Shown: positions 43,796 to 55,462 of the stretch, one piece after another
How positions within the stretch are numbered: position 1 is the stretch's first letter
How the letters are laid out: each line of letters starts with the position of its first letter
Origin: Cladocopium goreaui
Taxonomy: Eukaryota; Sar; Dinophyceae; Suessiales; Symbiodiniaceae
Direction of reading: 5' to 3'
DNA: 64,000 bases
Assembly (NCBI GenBank): GCA_947184155.2
Contig: CAMXCT020000324.1
Location: forward strand, 721,172 to 785,171
The notes under the pieces: model-generated
The model's input: the letters and a program-made list of their open reading frames with translations, nothing else
What the model was told of the DNA's origin: nothing
Databases searched by the model: none
Made by a program: the position numbers and the translations under genes

Positions 43796-46700
43796 GTCTC
43801 TCCGGCCACCAACAAGGCGGACCTAGGGGGAATCGATACCCCACCGTCAGCAAATTACCTAGTGGTACATAATCCAGCAAAATGCTCCGTTTTCTGGCGC
43901 TCAACACAGGGGCACGGCGAGATTTCGTTCCCTTTCGGCAACCCCCCCCCCACACCCCCTATTCTCACTTCGTTCACAAACAGCAACTAGCCAGCTAGCT
44001 GGCTTTCGTAATATATATACACATCACGGTAATTTTATGTAATATCAGGACATCGCCAAATCATGCCAAATCCATCCAAATCCTGAAGTTCAACATGGAG
44101 ACCCCCAAGAGTTGGTACAAGTGGCCAAAACTGCCGGTTGCATCACTGCCCGTAATGCCTTTTTAATTGTTCATCGGTTGAATTCCAGCTCCAGGTCGCA
44201 GGTGAAACGCAGCGAAAATGTCTGTGTAACTGAGACCACAATTAAGTTGCCGCACCAGTGCGACAGTTCTGGGGAAAAGTCTGAGCGCATCTCATATCTC
44301 CAGGATGGATGCTTGGGTGTTGACCAATGGGAATCACTGGCTTGAGGGCCTCTGCAGGTGGAGAACGACTCTGGGCCTTTACAATCCTTTACAATGCTGC
44401 CAGCATTCCAGCCTTCCATATCAATAGGGTGCAGAATTGTTTTTGGTATTTTTTTTTACAGTTTTGGATTTTTTTTTGGTTTCGTGCCTGGTGTGATTTG
44501 TATGAGTTTTGCAGGTTGTCGCATGGTTTCTGCATAAAAAACTTATGATTTTCCTGAAAGCGTTGTAGCTGGCTTGCGGTTTCAAGCAATACAAGATGTC
44601 AAAGTCGATTGGGGTAATCATCCCAGGGCACCTGTAGGCGGAGCAGATGACTCAGCCTTGGGGACAGCCTGCCATGTAGCTGGTCGAAATGAATTTGGAA
44701 CCCCAAAATCCTGTGGTACAAATCGTTTCACCCAGATTTCACCCACCCAACCCCCGGTATGCCCCAGTTGCGTTCATCTCCCAGTTCGACCAAGTCACAT
44801 CCGGTGCGTTGGCCTCCGCTTCCGCCTCCGGTGGAGTTCCTGGATCTCGGCTCTCAGTTCCTGAACCAAGGGGGCACCAGGTTCAAAAATGTGGTGAAAA
44901 TATGGTGAAGATCTGGTCAAACCATTGAACTTTGATGTTGTTTTAATTGATTTAACATGATGTAAGCAGGTTCCTCCAAAGTTTCCATCTCAGATGTTCT
45001 CCCTTCATTTGGAGATGAGGCGAAGTTGAGTTTCGAATGCACGCACACATCTGGTAAATGTTTGTATTGAAGGGTTCGGTCTGAATGCCAATAATTTCGA
45101 CCCACCATCACGGCAATGACTCTGCGACTTGTGTTGCACACCACAGAATCAATACATGACCCTCATTTGCAAAATAGATTCTGCATGATTCTGCTATACC
45201 CATTTTCCAAAGAAGAAATCATTGCATGAAGTGGTGGCAATCTCACACTTGGTGTAAGGAAGGCTTCTTGAAATTGGTTGGGGTGTTAAAAAGGGGAGGC
45301 CGGGCAACACTGTAATCATCTGCCAAGAGCTTGACGAGTTGTTCCAAACGTTTGGACCACATCCCGACTTGGGATCCCTGCCATCATCTCATGACTTTTC
45401 TGGTCGGGCAAATCTTGCATTGCTGACAGACTGTCTTCCAGGTTGTTGATGTGTCGAATGCCTGGAAGAGGGATTACTCCAGGACCCAAAAGAGCACATC
45501 AACCATCAATGTCCATCATGATGTCATATGACTGGGTCCAAAAAGGGAATATCTCCCAAAATAGCATGAAATAGTTATGTTAATGGAAAAATTCTGATTA
45601 ACCAGTGGATTTAGGGGGTCTTTTCGGACAAAAAATATTCATTAAAGAGGCTTCAAATTCAGACATCCCAGGTACATCATTTCTTGACCCAGCGGCGGAT
45701 GTCTTGTTGACTGGCTGGGTGAACCCAACCCTAGGACCAGCATTTGACAGAACATCTCACTTGAGGGGCCTCGTGTCCGGGCCAGCACAGCATTGGGGTG
45801 GTCGTCAGGCTGTGGCACTTCAGTCCTGATTCACAGGATCTAGCGGCAATCTAGCGATCAAGCATGGATGTCTTGATGTCTTGCACTGCAAAGCTGACAT
45901 CTGGCGCAAAATGCTGTACCAAAAAAAAGGGCAGAACGGGCGGGTCTCCTCTCAGAAGAGCTGGCACAGACCTGGCAGTGAGAGGCAGTGAGGCCTTCCA
46001 GGAAACAGTTTTCTTCGTCCTGCTTCTTAAGGTGTTTTGCATTGTTTTGCTGTTGTTTTCAAGGCTATTTTGAAGAGGATGAATCCGGGTCAGCAAAACC
46101 TGCTGCAATGAACCAGCAATTGCAAAATGCGCAAAAACTCGGCGGAGGTCAACTTATTCCGAACTAGACTCCCATGAATTGGAAGCGGGATTCCAACATC
46201 ATTTTTTGAGATGTAGAACCCAAATCAACGGACTGAGGAGAACTGGTGTCTCGTGAGGACGGCAGAGATTTTTGTTGCTAGGTCTCTGGTCATTGTTGCA
46301 CATGAACGGATCATTTGCAAGTGAACCAAAAAAGGCATGAGCATGAACACGAACATCCAAAGGATATTTCCAGAAAAGTTCTTGGTCGAGAGTTAGAGAA
46401 ATCTTGGCTCCGCACGAGGGTGCCAACGGATCGAAGTGAAAAGTTGTGCCCGGCCTTGGGAGATCGTTAGACGAAAAACTTGATTTCTGATGGAACATCC
46501 GAGTGAAGAAATATTTCGGAGCAAATTGAGCCTCTTGAGCCTCGCACGTTTCAGGCCAGTGGTTGCAAAGGACAGGACAGCCATTGCGCGTGCAGCGTCA
46601 AGCTCTGCCCACAAAGCTGAAGAATGCACCCAGCACATCCAAGTACCAAGTATGTGCTTTGTCTCTGGAAAACCATGGATAACACAACGTGAACGTCCAA

Positions 46701-49700
46701 ATTTAAATGGACTCCACCGTACTAGAGATTCAAATAATATGTCAGCGTTTCATCTCTATGTAAAGTATGCCTTCCATACGAAGAGTCACACCAAGTCAGA
46801 TCTACTAGCCTTGTGCCTCAGAGAGACCCACAGAATGTGACTCATGGAATTTGCCATGCCAAAGTTCTAAGGTGGGCTAGCATCTAGCACGGGAAGAAAC
46901 CATAGACTACAGCAATCGGGTTCAAACATGTCTTGAGTAAATCCTAATGACATCTTCGGGGTTGTAGAGCATTGTAGGGGTATACTCACTCTGTCTAGTG
47001 CCTGATAGACATCGTGATTGTTGTGGATTCTAGGCTGAGTGAGCCACACACTCTTAATGGATGGGCAAATGAAAATAATCTATTGTTCATGACTCATGAC
47101 TCATGTCACATCCAAGGTCCAGCGTGACTGCAAGCCAGGCTTGTCGTTTTATTTTCTCCCAATCGATCCACTACAACCATAGCTTTGATGGTTTAATAGC
47201 GACCTCTGCCCCTCAGACCCTGTCAGAATAGGTTTGCTCTCAGCAGCAAGCAGAGTTTGTTTCACCTCCGAATTTTTGGCATTGGTCTTTCACCTCCTAG
47301 TCAAAATAGAAGTGTGATACAAGAAGTTCAATGACCTCAAATTGTGCGCAGATTTTCATAAGGGGCAAAGACTATAAAGGAGCTCCCCCTTCACCGGTGC
47401 TACTCAGCTCGGGCCTTGATCTTCTCTTGAAGCTCGTCTCGGGAAGCCTCCAACCGTGTGAAGAAGCGGGTTGGCCCGTGGCAACCAGAGAGGTCACAGC
47501 CGCATGAACCACCGATCCAAAAACATTGTGTAGTGAGTGGCTCTACCCGGGAGCAGAAGGTCGAATGACAATTCCGGATCTGTGTGGAACTCTCTCAAAG
47601 AGTGCATGCCCCTTCACCAAGCAAAAATACGTTATTGTTGAGACTAAAAAACATCCTAGGTCCTATGCCACAAGCAGGGAGGAAGTGTTTCTGAGCAAAT
47701 TGGAAATGTTTCCAACGTGTGAGGATGAAGATAAATTTGAAAATAAAGTTGTTTGTTCTCTGAAAATCTCCGAAATAATTCACACGAACACAAACACACA
47801 CACACACGCACACACACACAAGAGCAACGTTCGATGATATGGCGCCGGCAACGCCCTTGACATAAATTGAGTTTCACACCGACTCATCTACATCGACTTT
47901 CTGTCCCAGGCGTACAATCTCTTCAAGTACCTGTGCCAGCAAAATAAAATGAAGGCTATGTATTGACACAGCATCGTCAGTTGCTTGTCAGCATGTGGTT
48001 TAAAAAATGATTCTGCAACGGTGAATTAGCCAGATCTACTTTGCGTCTCATGGAATGCAACTGCAAAAAAAAACAAACAACACTGTTCCACACCTCAACT
48101 CGTCGTTCCAACTCGCTTGGTTGTCTAAGCCTGTTGTTTGGATTAAATTGCATCAAATGTCAGGATCAAATGTGATCCCAAACCAAAACCATATGCAACG
48201 ACACAAAGAACTGTCTCTCAAAAAAAAATGCGATAAGTTCAAGTTGTCGTCGGCTGGACGATGCAAGTTCTCGTTCCAGCTGCACGATGAATGCCTGGCG
48301 TCGCCTGAAGTCTCATGTTGTGCCTATTGCATTTTCTGTCTCACCAAATGAAAAAAAATGTTAGTTGAAAGTTTGACAAGAAAAAAACAATGGTGAAAAA
48401 CAAATCGACGATCTCTTCTTGGTTCAGTGATTGCCATTTACATACGATATTTACATGGCACATTGGTTTTCAGTTGGTTCCAGCACTTCTTTGCACCAGA
48501 ATTGGGGCAGCAGGAACTGCGGAATATTGAGGCTAGCACATGCATAACTGCTCCAGTTCTGCGACAGACCTGCCACATGGACAACTCCGCGTTGTGCCCA
48601 ATACTTTTTCAAATTTCGCTACCAGCTGATTGAAAACGATCGGATTACTAATTTTTGGAAATCATATTCCCATCACATTTCCAATCAATCCAATCATTTT
48701 CAAACATGGTTTATAAATCCAAATTTAAAATCCAATGGTTATCAATGGTCACCTCAAACAATCATAACCAAACCAATTTTTCAATCCAATGGTTGCCTTA
48801 GCGCCGCGGGAGGAATCGCCACGTCGTGTGTGGCCCGCGAAGATGCAATGGTTTCCAAGCGTTGCACCATCGAGGTCAACTACCGTTTGGGATGGTTGGG
48901 AATGGTTTATTCCACCCATTTATCGTGTTTGGAAAATCCCATGTTTCCGATGGTCAATAGTACTGACCCATTTTTGGGTATTTTTTTAGTGATATCGGGG
49001 ATGGTTCATTATTGGGTTTACGACGCTATGTTTGTCGCAATAGTCCAAATCCACTCAGAAACTGTGACGGTGAACCATGCCAAGACAGTCCCGAGAAAAA
49101 AAATGGTTTTGCCAACGGTTATGTCCAAGAATCGTCTAGCCACAACAATCACATTGATTTGCATGGGAAATAAAACGTGATATCCACCGCTGTCACAGTT
49201 GTGAAAACAAGAAACGTGATGACACAACTGCTACTGAACCCAAATGCTGGAACAAACGATCAATGTTCTAAAGTCACATCCTCCCGTGAAATACACCCAG
49301 ATTTTCCAAAAAATCACCTTTCGCACTGAGATTCCGGGAACGGACTGAATATATGGTAATCATTGTAATCATCCATTCATACAACAAACCATCATACAAA
49401 ACAAACACCACATGGCACAATTTGATTTCGTACAAAATGCAAAGGTTTGATAAACATGCCCAAACAAGATGCATGTGCCGGTTTTGAAACAATATTGACA
49501 TCATTTTTGAATGCAATGCCACGACAACATGGTCGTTAAATCAATGGCCGAAAAACATGGATCACAACATGTATCCCGAAACGGTTTTTCAAACCATGAC
49601 ATGCATCAACATGATTTGTATCAGTTATTGTTGTTCACATTGCATCCAATTGAGGTGAAAGTATCGCTATCATGATGCATGAATGCAGCCGGTACAATTT

Positions 49701-49894
49701 GCGACAATTGATGCCCCGGTTCATTAAAAAAAATATGTCCGCTTAGACGGACATTGGGCTGAACGGGCTGACAGCACGAAAAACCTCCGTTTCACCAGCA
49801 AACATCGGACACTGAAATGATTTGCTGGCATCCAAAGAACACTCATCGCGATTCTTGGTGATTCAAAACAAGTGACAAAAAATTATATAATGGT
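43796..49894. other. Intergenic DNA, few ambiguous exons
   Basis: No gene is assigned. At 44780-44885 both strands look coding-like: plus reads S-G-A-L-A-S-A-S-A-S-G-G-V-P-G-S-R, minus reads V-Q-E-L-R-A-E-I-Q-E-L-H-R-R-R, a possible coiled coil. I cannot choose between them. A CA microsatellite lies at 47781-47823. From about 48650 to 49700 the DNA is rich in recurring ATGGTT/AACCAT words, suggesting old degenerate repeats. Confidence 0.3.
47781..47823. repeat. CA microsatellite
   Basis: Alternating CA with single interruptions (CG, AAC). Confidence 0.92.
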
Positions 49895-49983
49895 CAAGTT
49901 GTCCGTGTTGGCCACAACAAAGTCTTCTGAAGTGAACGCACAGCAGTGCAATCTTTTTACATCGGGGGCGATGCGTCTGGACA
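49895..49983. repeat. 88-bp direct repeat, copy 1
   Basis: Begins AAGTTGTCCGTGTTGGCC and ends GGGGCGATGCGTCTGGACA. It matches 50200-50289 almost exactly (CCACAAC versus CCATAAC). The second copy ends next to the 3' end of the reverse transcriptase gene, so the pair may mark an element terminus. Confidence 0.9.
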
Positions 49984-50199
49984 GGCTTAGGGTGTGGCCT
50001 GTCAAACTCTGAATCTTCGCTTCAAAGTGCGTGGTGGGTGGGTGGGCGCTTTGAAGTGGAAAAATCACGACGGCCCACCCACCCACCTCTTGAGGAAAAA
50101 ACTTCAGGCAAGAAAGAATGGACGTTGTGTCCCAAAATGAATGCATCATTTCTTAACATGTCCACCATGACAATTCGATGAATGAATTCAGCTTCATCG

Positions 50200-50289
50200 T
50201 CAAGTTGTCCGTGTTGGCCATAACAAAGTCTTCTGAAGTGAACGCACAGCAGTGCAATCTTTTTACATCGGGGGCGATGCGTCTGGACA
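50200..50289. repeat. 88-bp direct repeat, copy 2
   Basis: Second copy of 49895-49983, about 216 bp away in direct orientation. Immediately followed by the stop of the RNase H frame at 50302. Confidence 0.9.
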
Positions 50290-50301
50290 CCCCCATTCTT
50301 A

Positions 50302-52453
50302 TTAAGCATTGCCAGCCACGAACTTGCATTTCAACGACTCAAAGCAAGCTGAAGCTTCCACAGATTGATCACAACGTCCAGTCAACATAGGGTGGTAAGC
50401 TCCCCTAGAAGGAAAGTCGCTGATATTAGCTTCTGTAGGAACTCGAGCAAACCAAAGACAAAGGTTGTTGTCAGCCTCGCGGTTGAGATGATATTCCATC
50501 AACCACGAAGCCACAAAACTCCCTCCAGTGCCACGTATCAAAGAAAATCTCACCCCATCGTTGTCTCCAAAGCAAACTTGTAGGCCACCCTCATGCACTA
50601 GCCCAAAAATCCAAGGCCAGTACTGCAGCACACAGTTCCAAGTCATAAATGATCGTATGCTTCTTGTCCGCTCCGAAGACAACGCATGTATCCTTTTCCA
50701 AAGGGATACCAAACCAAGCAACACACTTGCCCAAATTATCGCAAAGAACTGCGCCTAGGCCTCCAGACTTTGTTTCCGGCTCATAGGCAGCATCACAGTA
50801 AAGAAACCACTCAACAAGAGGTTTTGCACTTACCTCTCTTGGTCGTCCATTGCATAGGCGGTGCATCATCATAGTCAATGAAGTTACCAATTCAAAAGGC
50901 AGTTTCGTGCCACGCCCATACGCATGCTCTGACAATTGTTTGAGTAGCAGAGCACCCAAACGGCCATGCAAATAGGAGTCCGCAAACCCCAACTTCCCAC
51001 GCAACACAAGCGCTGATTGCTTTCCCAGTGAACCAGCATCCAAAGTCGCATTGATCAATGTCTTAAGGTCCTGAATCCTTTGTTCAGTGTTTTGGATTCT
51101 CAATATGCTCTCACCTGACAAGCTCAGGTCGAACTCCACACCCAGTGCTTTGCATACAACATCAAATGAGGTGCACTTCTTTCCTTCTTTTGCAAATTGC
51201 CAACCCGTCAGTAAAAAGATCAGCTCCATTGAATTGCGCGCTGAATCCACACAGCTGGGCCTTGAGGCCAGAATGTAGTCATCGTAAAAGTTTGTTGTCA
51301 ATAGGTACAGCGCACGGGCAGCAAGAGCATACAAGGACCTGGACAACCTGAGGAAACTGTAAACGCTATGTGTTGCACCAAAAGGGAACGTAACCAGTTG
51401 ATAAACTTCAGCACAATCCCTGTCGCAGTTGTAGATGCTGAAGTAGGAGTAACACAAATGGTCCTCCCTGATGGGGACTTGTCTGTAGGCTGACTTCAAG
51501 TCATAAGTCTTGGCAACCAGTTTGCAATCCAAGCCAGCTTCCCCACATTGTTGAAAGAACTCACGCACCACTGCAGCAAAAGTATCAACCATATGCAAAT
51601 CAACCTTGTTGCTGGTGGCCGCTGTGTCGTTAATTCCAGAGATCGAGTAATCGTCTATCATCCTTGTCTTGGACCCCTGCACAAGAGGGAACCTCCTTGA
51701 AACAACACAGCCATCTGGAACACACTCAAAGGGGCCTCTGGCCCATCCCAGCTTTACCTCTTCTTTTGTCTCTTCCAGCAACTGCCGGTCCACTGCCGCA
51801 TCACCTGATGACCTGCATGAGGCCAAAATGGCCTGGTTCCGTTTTGCAGCGTCGCCTTGCAGTTGTGGCAACGTTAACAAACAAGGCTTGTAGCACTCCT
51901 CAAACGCACATGACTTTGGAATTTCCCCTGCCAAAGGGGACCCACAACGCAAGAGCTCAAGGACCTCCATGTCCTCATATTCTATACTCTCCAACATCTC
52001 TTGGGTCAGCAAGAGCCTTTTGCACGCAGTGGTTGTCCTGACATGAGCAGGCCGCTTTGCAGCATCTTCTTTTTCCGCTTGTTCCAGTTCTTTAGCACGT
52101 CGTAGCCATCGCCTGCACCAGTGCATCCTGTATTCCACCAAGGTCTTGTCAGACCATTCAACGTGCTTCGCAATAGCTTCCTTCAAGTCCTTTGGCACTG
52201 CGTGGTTTTGTTTTGCAGGATGACCCAAAAGACAGGCCTTGTGAATAAATTGCTCACACTCCCAAGGCAACCCAAAAACAACTTTGTAACTCCACATGCA
52301 CTCTTTGTCTCTCTTTCTCTTGTTTTGTTGGGACCCTTCAGCACCCCCATGAAACTCAGTCTCAACAAAAGTGACACCCACCTTGTAAGCCCCGGGCAGT
52401 TTGGTCAGAAATACTTTCTGACCAAACTCCTTCTTTCTAACAATCCATCTCAA
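50302..52453 (-). pseudogene. Retroelement reverse transcriptase/RNase H, one frameshift
   Basis: The 5' frame (52453-50591) gives about 620 residues. A Lys/Glu-rich N-terminal region leads into RT: R264-M-I-D-D-Y, motif A Y-D-L-K-S-A-Y with D318, motif B F-P-F-G-A near 356-360, motif C F-Y-D-D-Y with D391-D392. RNase H follows with D554 (Y-C-D-A-A) and E606 (D-L-E-L-C). The frame then stops. The missing end of RNase H (G-D-N-D-G-V-R, and W-F-A-R-V-P-T-E-A-N-I-S-D-F-P-S-R) continues in the next frame, ending at 50302. The switch lies at a T5/G3 run at 50603-50612, so it is either a one-base mutation or a sequencing error. The enzyme would copy RNA into DNA and remove the RNA strand. The layout resembles DIRS/Ngaro-type elements. 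There is no Met at the frame start; the 5' part crosses the 293-bp repeat. Confidence 0.85.
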
Positions 52454-52663
52454 AGGCCGGTATTCCTTCTAAACCCATCTTTCTCAATTTCTCGTTGGGT
52501 AATACTTACCCTTAAAATCGGATGACGGACTTTATAGCAGTCTTCCTTTTTATCTCCTTCACTTAATTGGACGGGTGCTCGAGTTCTGGTCGAGGGAGGT
52601 GTCTCCGGCAACTTCTTCGCTGTCCCAGTACGTGAGACCGAAGCGCCTTCACTTGTACCCCCC
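52371..52663. repeat. 293-bp direct repeat A, copy 1
   Basis: By eye identical to 53267-53559 (offset 896 bp). Copy 1 continues directly into the RT gene; copy 2 is followed on the RT-proximal side by the inverted repeat block. It includes two hairpins, a 14-bp-arm one at 52398-52428 and a 6-bp-arm one at 52497-52511. Confidence 0.95.
52398..52428. other. Perfect hairpin, 14-bp arms around TAC
   Basis: AGTTTGGTCAGAAA, then TAC, then its exact reverse complement. It is repeated at 53294-53324 in the second A copy and is the longest member of the hairpin family described in the findings. Confidence 0.95.
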
Positions 52664-52682
52664 CTAGGTGCGGGCGGGTGGG

Positions 52683-53267
52683 AAACCTTGCTTTGAAGGT
52701 ACCCAGCTTGGGCCAGCAGTTGCTGGTCATCATCCCATTCGATGAGAAGATATCCTCTTCCAGTGGACCATGGTAATAGTATTGGTGATTCCAGCATGTT
52801 CCGGTGAGGAAACTTTAGGGTAATACGTACCCAAGAGGGAAATGCATTCCCGGATAAATCAAATAGGGAAATTCATTCCCCAAAGCATTCGTAAATAACC
52901 GACATGGGCCATGGGTTTGAATTGTTCCAAGTTTGGGTTTGTCATTTTTCGCCGCAGGGTGATCATCTGGAGGAAACACATTCCTCCGCAGCGAAGGTCG
53001 ACGTACCGACCGTACGATGTAACGTAGGGAAATACTTTCCCCTAAGTGGCGATGTTTCGAGTTTGGGATTGCTCTTTTGTTGCAAGGCGATCATTTACCT
53101 GGAGGAAACACATTCCTCCGCAGCGAAGGTCAACGCACCGACCGTACGATGTAACGTAGGGAAATACTTTCCCTGATGGCAGGAAGTGTTGCCAAATACT
53201 TTGGCAACATTCCAAGGCGGAGCTCCGTCGTTGGCTGTCCCACTTCGATGGACATGTCCACCCCGCG
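52683..53267 (-). repeat. ~585-bp inverted repeat B, left copy
   Basis: Reverse complement of 59588-60171 with very few differences (for example CGCCACTTAGG versus CACCACTAGG). Inside are two tandem copies of a ~130-bp subunit (52915-53047 and 53048-53174), each with GGAGGAA-ACACA-TTCCTCC and GGGAAA-TAC-TTTCCC hairpins. Further hairpins lie at 52818-52832, 52837-52851, 52866-52880 and 53187-53209. The block sits between the two A repeats. Confidence 0.95.
53187..53209. other. Perfect hairpin, 10-bp arms around TAC
   Basis: TGTTGCCAAA, TAC, then TTTGGCAACA. Its arms share only the AAA/TTT next to the centre with the other hairpins of the block. Confidence 0.95.
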
Positions 53268-53559
53268 TGACACCCACCTTGTAAGCCCCGGGCAGTTTGG
53301 TCAGAAATACTTTCTGACCAAACTCCTTCTTTCTAACAATCCATCTCAAAGGCCGGTATTCCTTCTAAACCCATCTTTCTCAATTTCTCGTTGGGTAATA
53401 CTTACCCTTAAAATCGGATGACGGACTTTATAGCAGTCTTCCTTTTTATCTCCTTCACTTAATTGGACGGGTGCTCGAGTTCTGGTCGAGGGAGGTGTCT
53501 CCGGCAACTTCTTCGCTGTCCCAGTACGTGAGACCGAAGCGCCTTCACTTGTACCCCCC
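53267..53559. repeat. 293-bp direct repeat A, copy 2
   Basis: Second A copy; hairpins at 53294-53324 and 53393-53407. On its upstream side (minus sense) it adjoins the end of the RNase H fragment at 53581. Confidence 0.95.
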
Positions 53560-53580
53560 TCTTCAACGAACGTCTTCGCG

Positions 53581-54591
53581 TCACCACGGTCCAATCAAGT
53601 CAGCCCCTTTGGACTTCTTTGCGGATGGCAATGACTTGATCATGCCTTCCTTCCTCTTCCTGCGGAGTTCCTTGACTTCGTCGTAGAGCCCGCTTCCTTG
53701 CTCCAACAACTCTTTGAATTGTTCCTCCAAAAGGTCCTCGGGCTTGACCTCGACTCGTCTCTTGGGGTCGAAGCTACTAAAGTCCCCGTTGGTCAATGCA
53801 TCCGCCTCCCTGTTCTGAAGCCGAGGGAGCCAGTCCAGGCGTAGCTCCAGATCCTTGCAATGAAGCGTCCAGGCCAATTGCATCAATACGACGCATAAGG
53901 GGAACTTCGTCGTGAGGAATCTCGAGATCAGGTGCCGGTTTCCCAGATTGTCCGTCCCTGCCGAGAGGTGGTACTTCCTCGAGGCCGCCTGTTGTGGGGG
54001 AAACGCCACCACCGACGCCAATGTGCCTAAAAGTTCCAGAGAGGCTATGGCCCGGTAGGGCTCTCCTGACTCGAATACCCACGGTGCACTGGTCCTGTCC
54101 AGCTTCACCGAGAACCACCTGCACTTGCCTCGGTCTGGGGAATCGCTGCATGACCACCCTCCGAGCACAACTGTCTCTCCTTCGGCCTTGGCATCTGACC
54201 TGAAGGCGTGGTCCCCTTCATCTTCAATCCGCGGCCGGACCTTCGTACGGGCCACTTCCGCGACAAGTGTCCTTCTCAGGAACGTGAGGATCATCAGAAC
54301 TGCTGCAGGCACCTGAAGCGTGTTGCAGTGGTCCACCGCCGTTACCCAGCTATAAAGTGGCCCTAGCAACGGCTTCAAGTGGGGGAACGCGGCCATCATA
54401 AAGGACAGTCTCCCCAATGCTGAACGAAATTCGTCCACCCTGACAACTTTGTTGGCCAACACCTTCGCCATCCAGTCGCGTGCCCACCTGAGCCTCCTCT
54501 CGGTCATGCCCAGTTCGCACCTTGCGATGTCAATCTGAAACCCCACCCACTCCGAGCGGGTTCCTCCCTTGCACTTCCCCCAACTAAAGGG
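53581..54591 (-). CDS. Retroelement RT thumb plus RNase H, 5' end lost in gap
   Basis: 336 residues remain, starting at the assembly gap with P-F-S-W-G-K-C-K-G-G and W-V-G-F-Q-I, the part of RT that follows the catalytic Y-x-D-D box. Then comes a thumb-like helical region (L-G-M-T-E-R-R-L-R-W-A-R-D; L-G-R-L-S-F). RNase H follows, with the four acids visible as S-D-A-K, A-S-L-E-L-L, G-T-D-N-L-G and N-R-E-A-D-A-L. The C-terminus is a Lys/Glu-rich tail ending G-A-D-L-I-G-P-W. No stop or frameshift in the visible part. It supplies the portion missing from the plus-strand RT at 57519-59587 but on the opposite strand. It is not the same family as the RT at 50302-52453, whose RNase H motifs differ. 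Confidence 0.85.
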   Translation of the reverse strand, partial: PFSWGKCKGGTRSEWVGFQIDIARCELGMTERRLRWARDWMAKVLANKVVRVDEFRSALGRLSFMMAAFPHLKPLLGPLYSWVTAVDHCNTLQVPAAVLMILTFLRRTLVAEVARTKVRPRIEDEGDHAFRSDAKAEGETVVLGGWSCSDSPDRGKCRWFSVKLDRTSAPWVFESGEPYRAIASLELLGTLASVVAFPPQQAASRKYHLSAGTDNLGNRHLISRFLTTKFPLCVVLMQLAWTLHCKDLELRLDWLPRLQNREADALTNGDFSSFDPKRRVEVKPEDLLEEQFKELLEQGSGLYDEVKELRRKRKEGMIKSLPSAKKSKGADLIGPW

Positions 54592-54691
54592 NNNNNNNNN
54601 NNNNNNNNNNNNNNNNNNNNNNNNNNNNNNNNNNNNNNNNNNNNNNNNNNNNNNNNNNNNNNNNNNNNNNNNNNNNNNNNNNNNNNNNNNN
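54592..54691. other. Assembly gap, 100 N
   Basis: Exactly 100 unknown bases, the usual placeholder for a scaffold join of unknown size. It falls within the RT reading frame on the left and the hairpin array on the right, so the true distance and even the adjacency of the two sides are uncertain. Confidence 1.
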
Positions 54692-55462
54692 AGGGAGGAG
54701 CTCCGTGTCAAGGCTCCCTTCTCGTCTAAAATAGAGGCGCAACGACAAAGAGTCTCTGTTCTCCTCTAAAATAGAGGCATTCCGTCCTCCGCGACAGAAA
54801 CTCCGTTCTGCTCTAAAATAGAGGCAGTAGCTCAGTTTGACGGCTCCCTTCTCATCTAAAATAGAGGCCGTCGCTCTGTTTGAAGGCTTCGTTCTCCACT
54901 AAACTAGTCCAGAGATTCCGTTCTGCTTTAAAATAGAGGCAGCAGCTCCTCCCTTCTCCTGTGAAATAGAGGGAGGAGCTCCGTGTCAAGGCTCCCTTCT
55001 CCTCTAAAATAGAGGCGCAACGACAAAGAGCCTCTGTTCTCCCCTAAAATAGAGGCATTCCGTCCTCCGCGACAGAGATTCCGTTCTGCTCTAAAATAGA
55101 GCCGTCAAACTGAGCTACTGCCTTTTTTAGAGCAGAACGGAGTCTCTGTCGCGGAGGACGGAATGCCTCTATTTTAGAGGAGAACAGAGGCTCTTAGTAG
55201 TTGCGCTTCTATTTTAGAGGAGAAGGGAGCCTTGACACGGAGCTACTCCCTCTATTTTAGAGGCGAAGGGAGCCTTCAAACTGAGCTACTGCCTCTATTT
55301 TAGAGCAGAACGGAATCTCGGGACTATTTTAGAGGAGAACGAAGCCTTCAAACAGCGCTACTGCCTCTATTTTAGAGGAGAAGGGAGCCGTCAAACTGAA
55401 CTACTGCCCCTTTCTTAGAGCAGAACGGAGTCTCTGTCGCGGAGGACGGACTGCCTCTATTT
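54692..55462. repeat. Array of CCTCTAAAATAGAGG hairpins with long palindrome
   Basis: At least a dozen copies of a 15-mer, CCTCTA-AAA-TAGAGG, or slightly degenerate forms, spaced 35-75 bp by sequences such as CGCAACGACAAAGAGCCTCTG and CATTCCGTCCTCCGCGACAG. The first half (to about 55090) reads CTAAAATAG and the second half (from about 55118) is its reverse complement, CTATTTTAG. The halves pair as one large palindrome: 54975-55092 against 55118-55240 match at roughly nine bases in ten. Confidence 0.9.

Noticed and set aside
43796-44012. tRNA-derived SINE suggested by GGTATCGATTCCCC (minus strand)
   Set aside because: The B-box-like string has no A box upstream in the right orientation and no tRNA fold; the T-stem spacing is off.
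44689-44928. A plus-strand Ser/Ala/Pro-rich protein or a minus-strand coiled coil
   Set aside because: Both strands look coding-like and neither has a decisive splice frame, so no gene was called.
51822-51840. Second spliced-leader-like match (GAGGCCAAAATGGCC)
   Set aside because: It differs from the leader at key positions and lies inside the reverse transcriptase reading frame.
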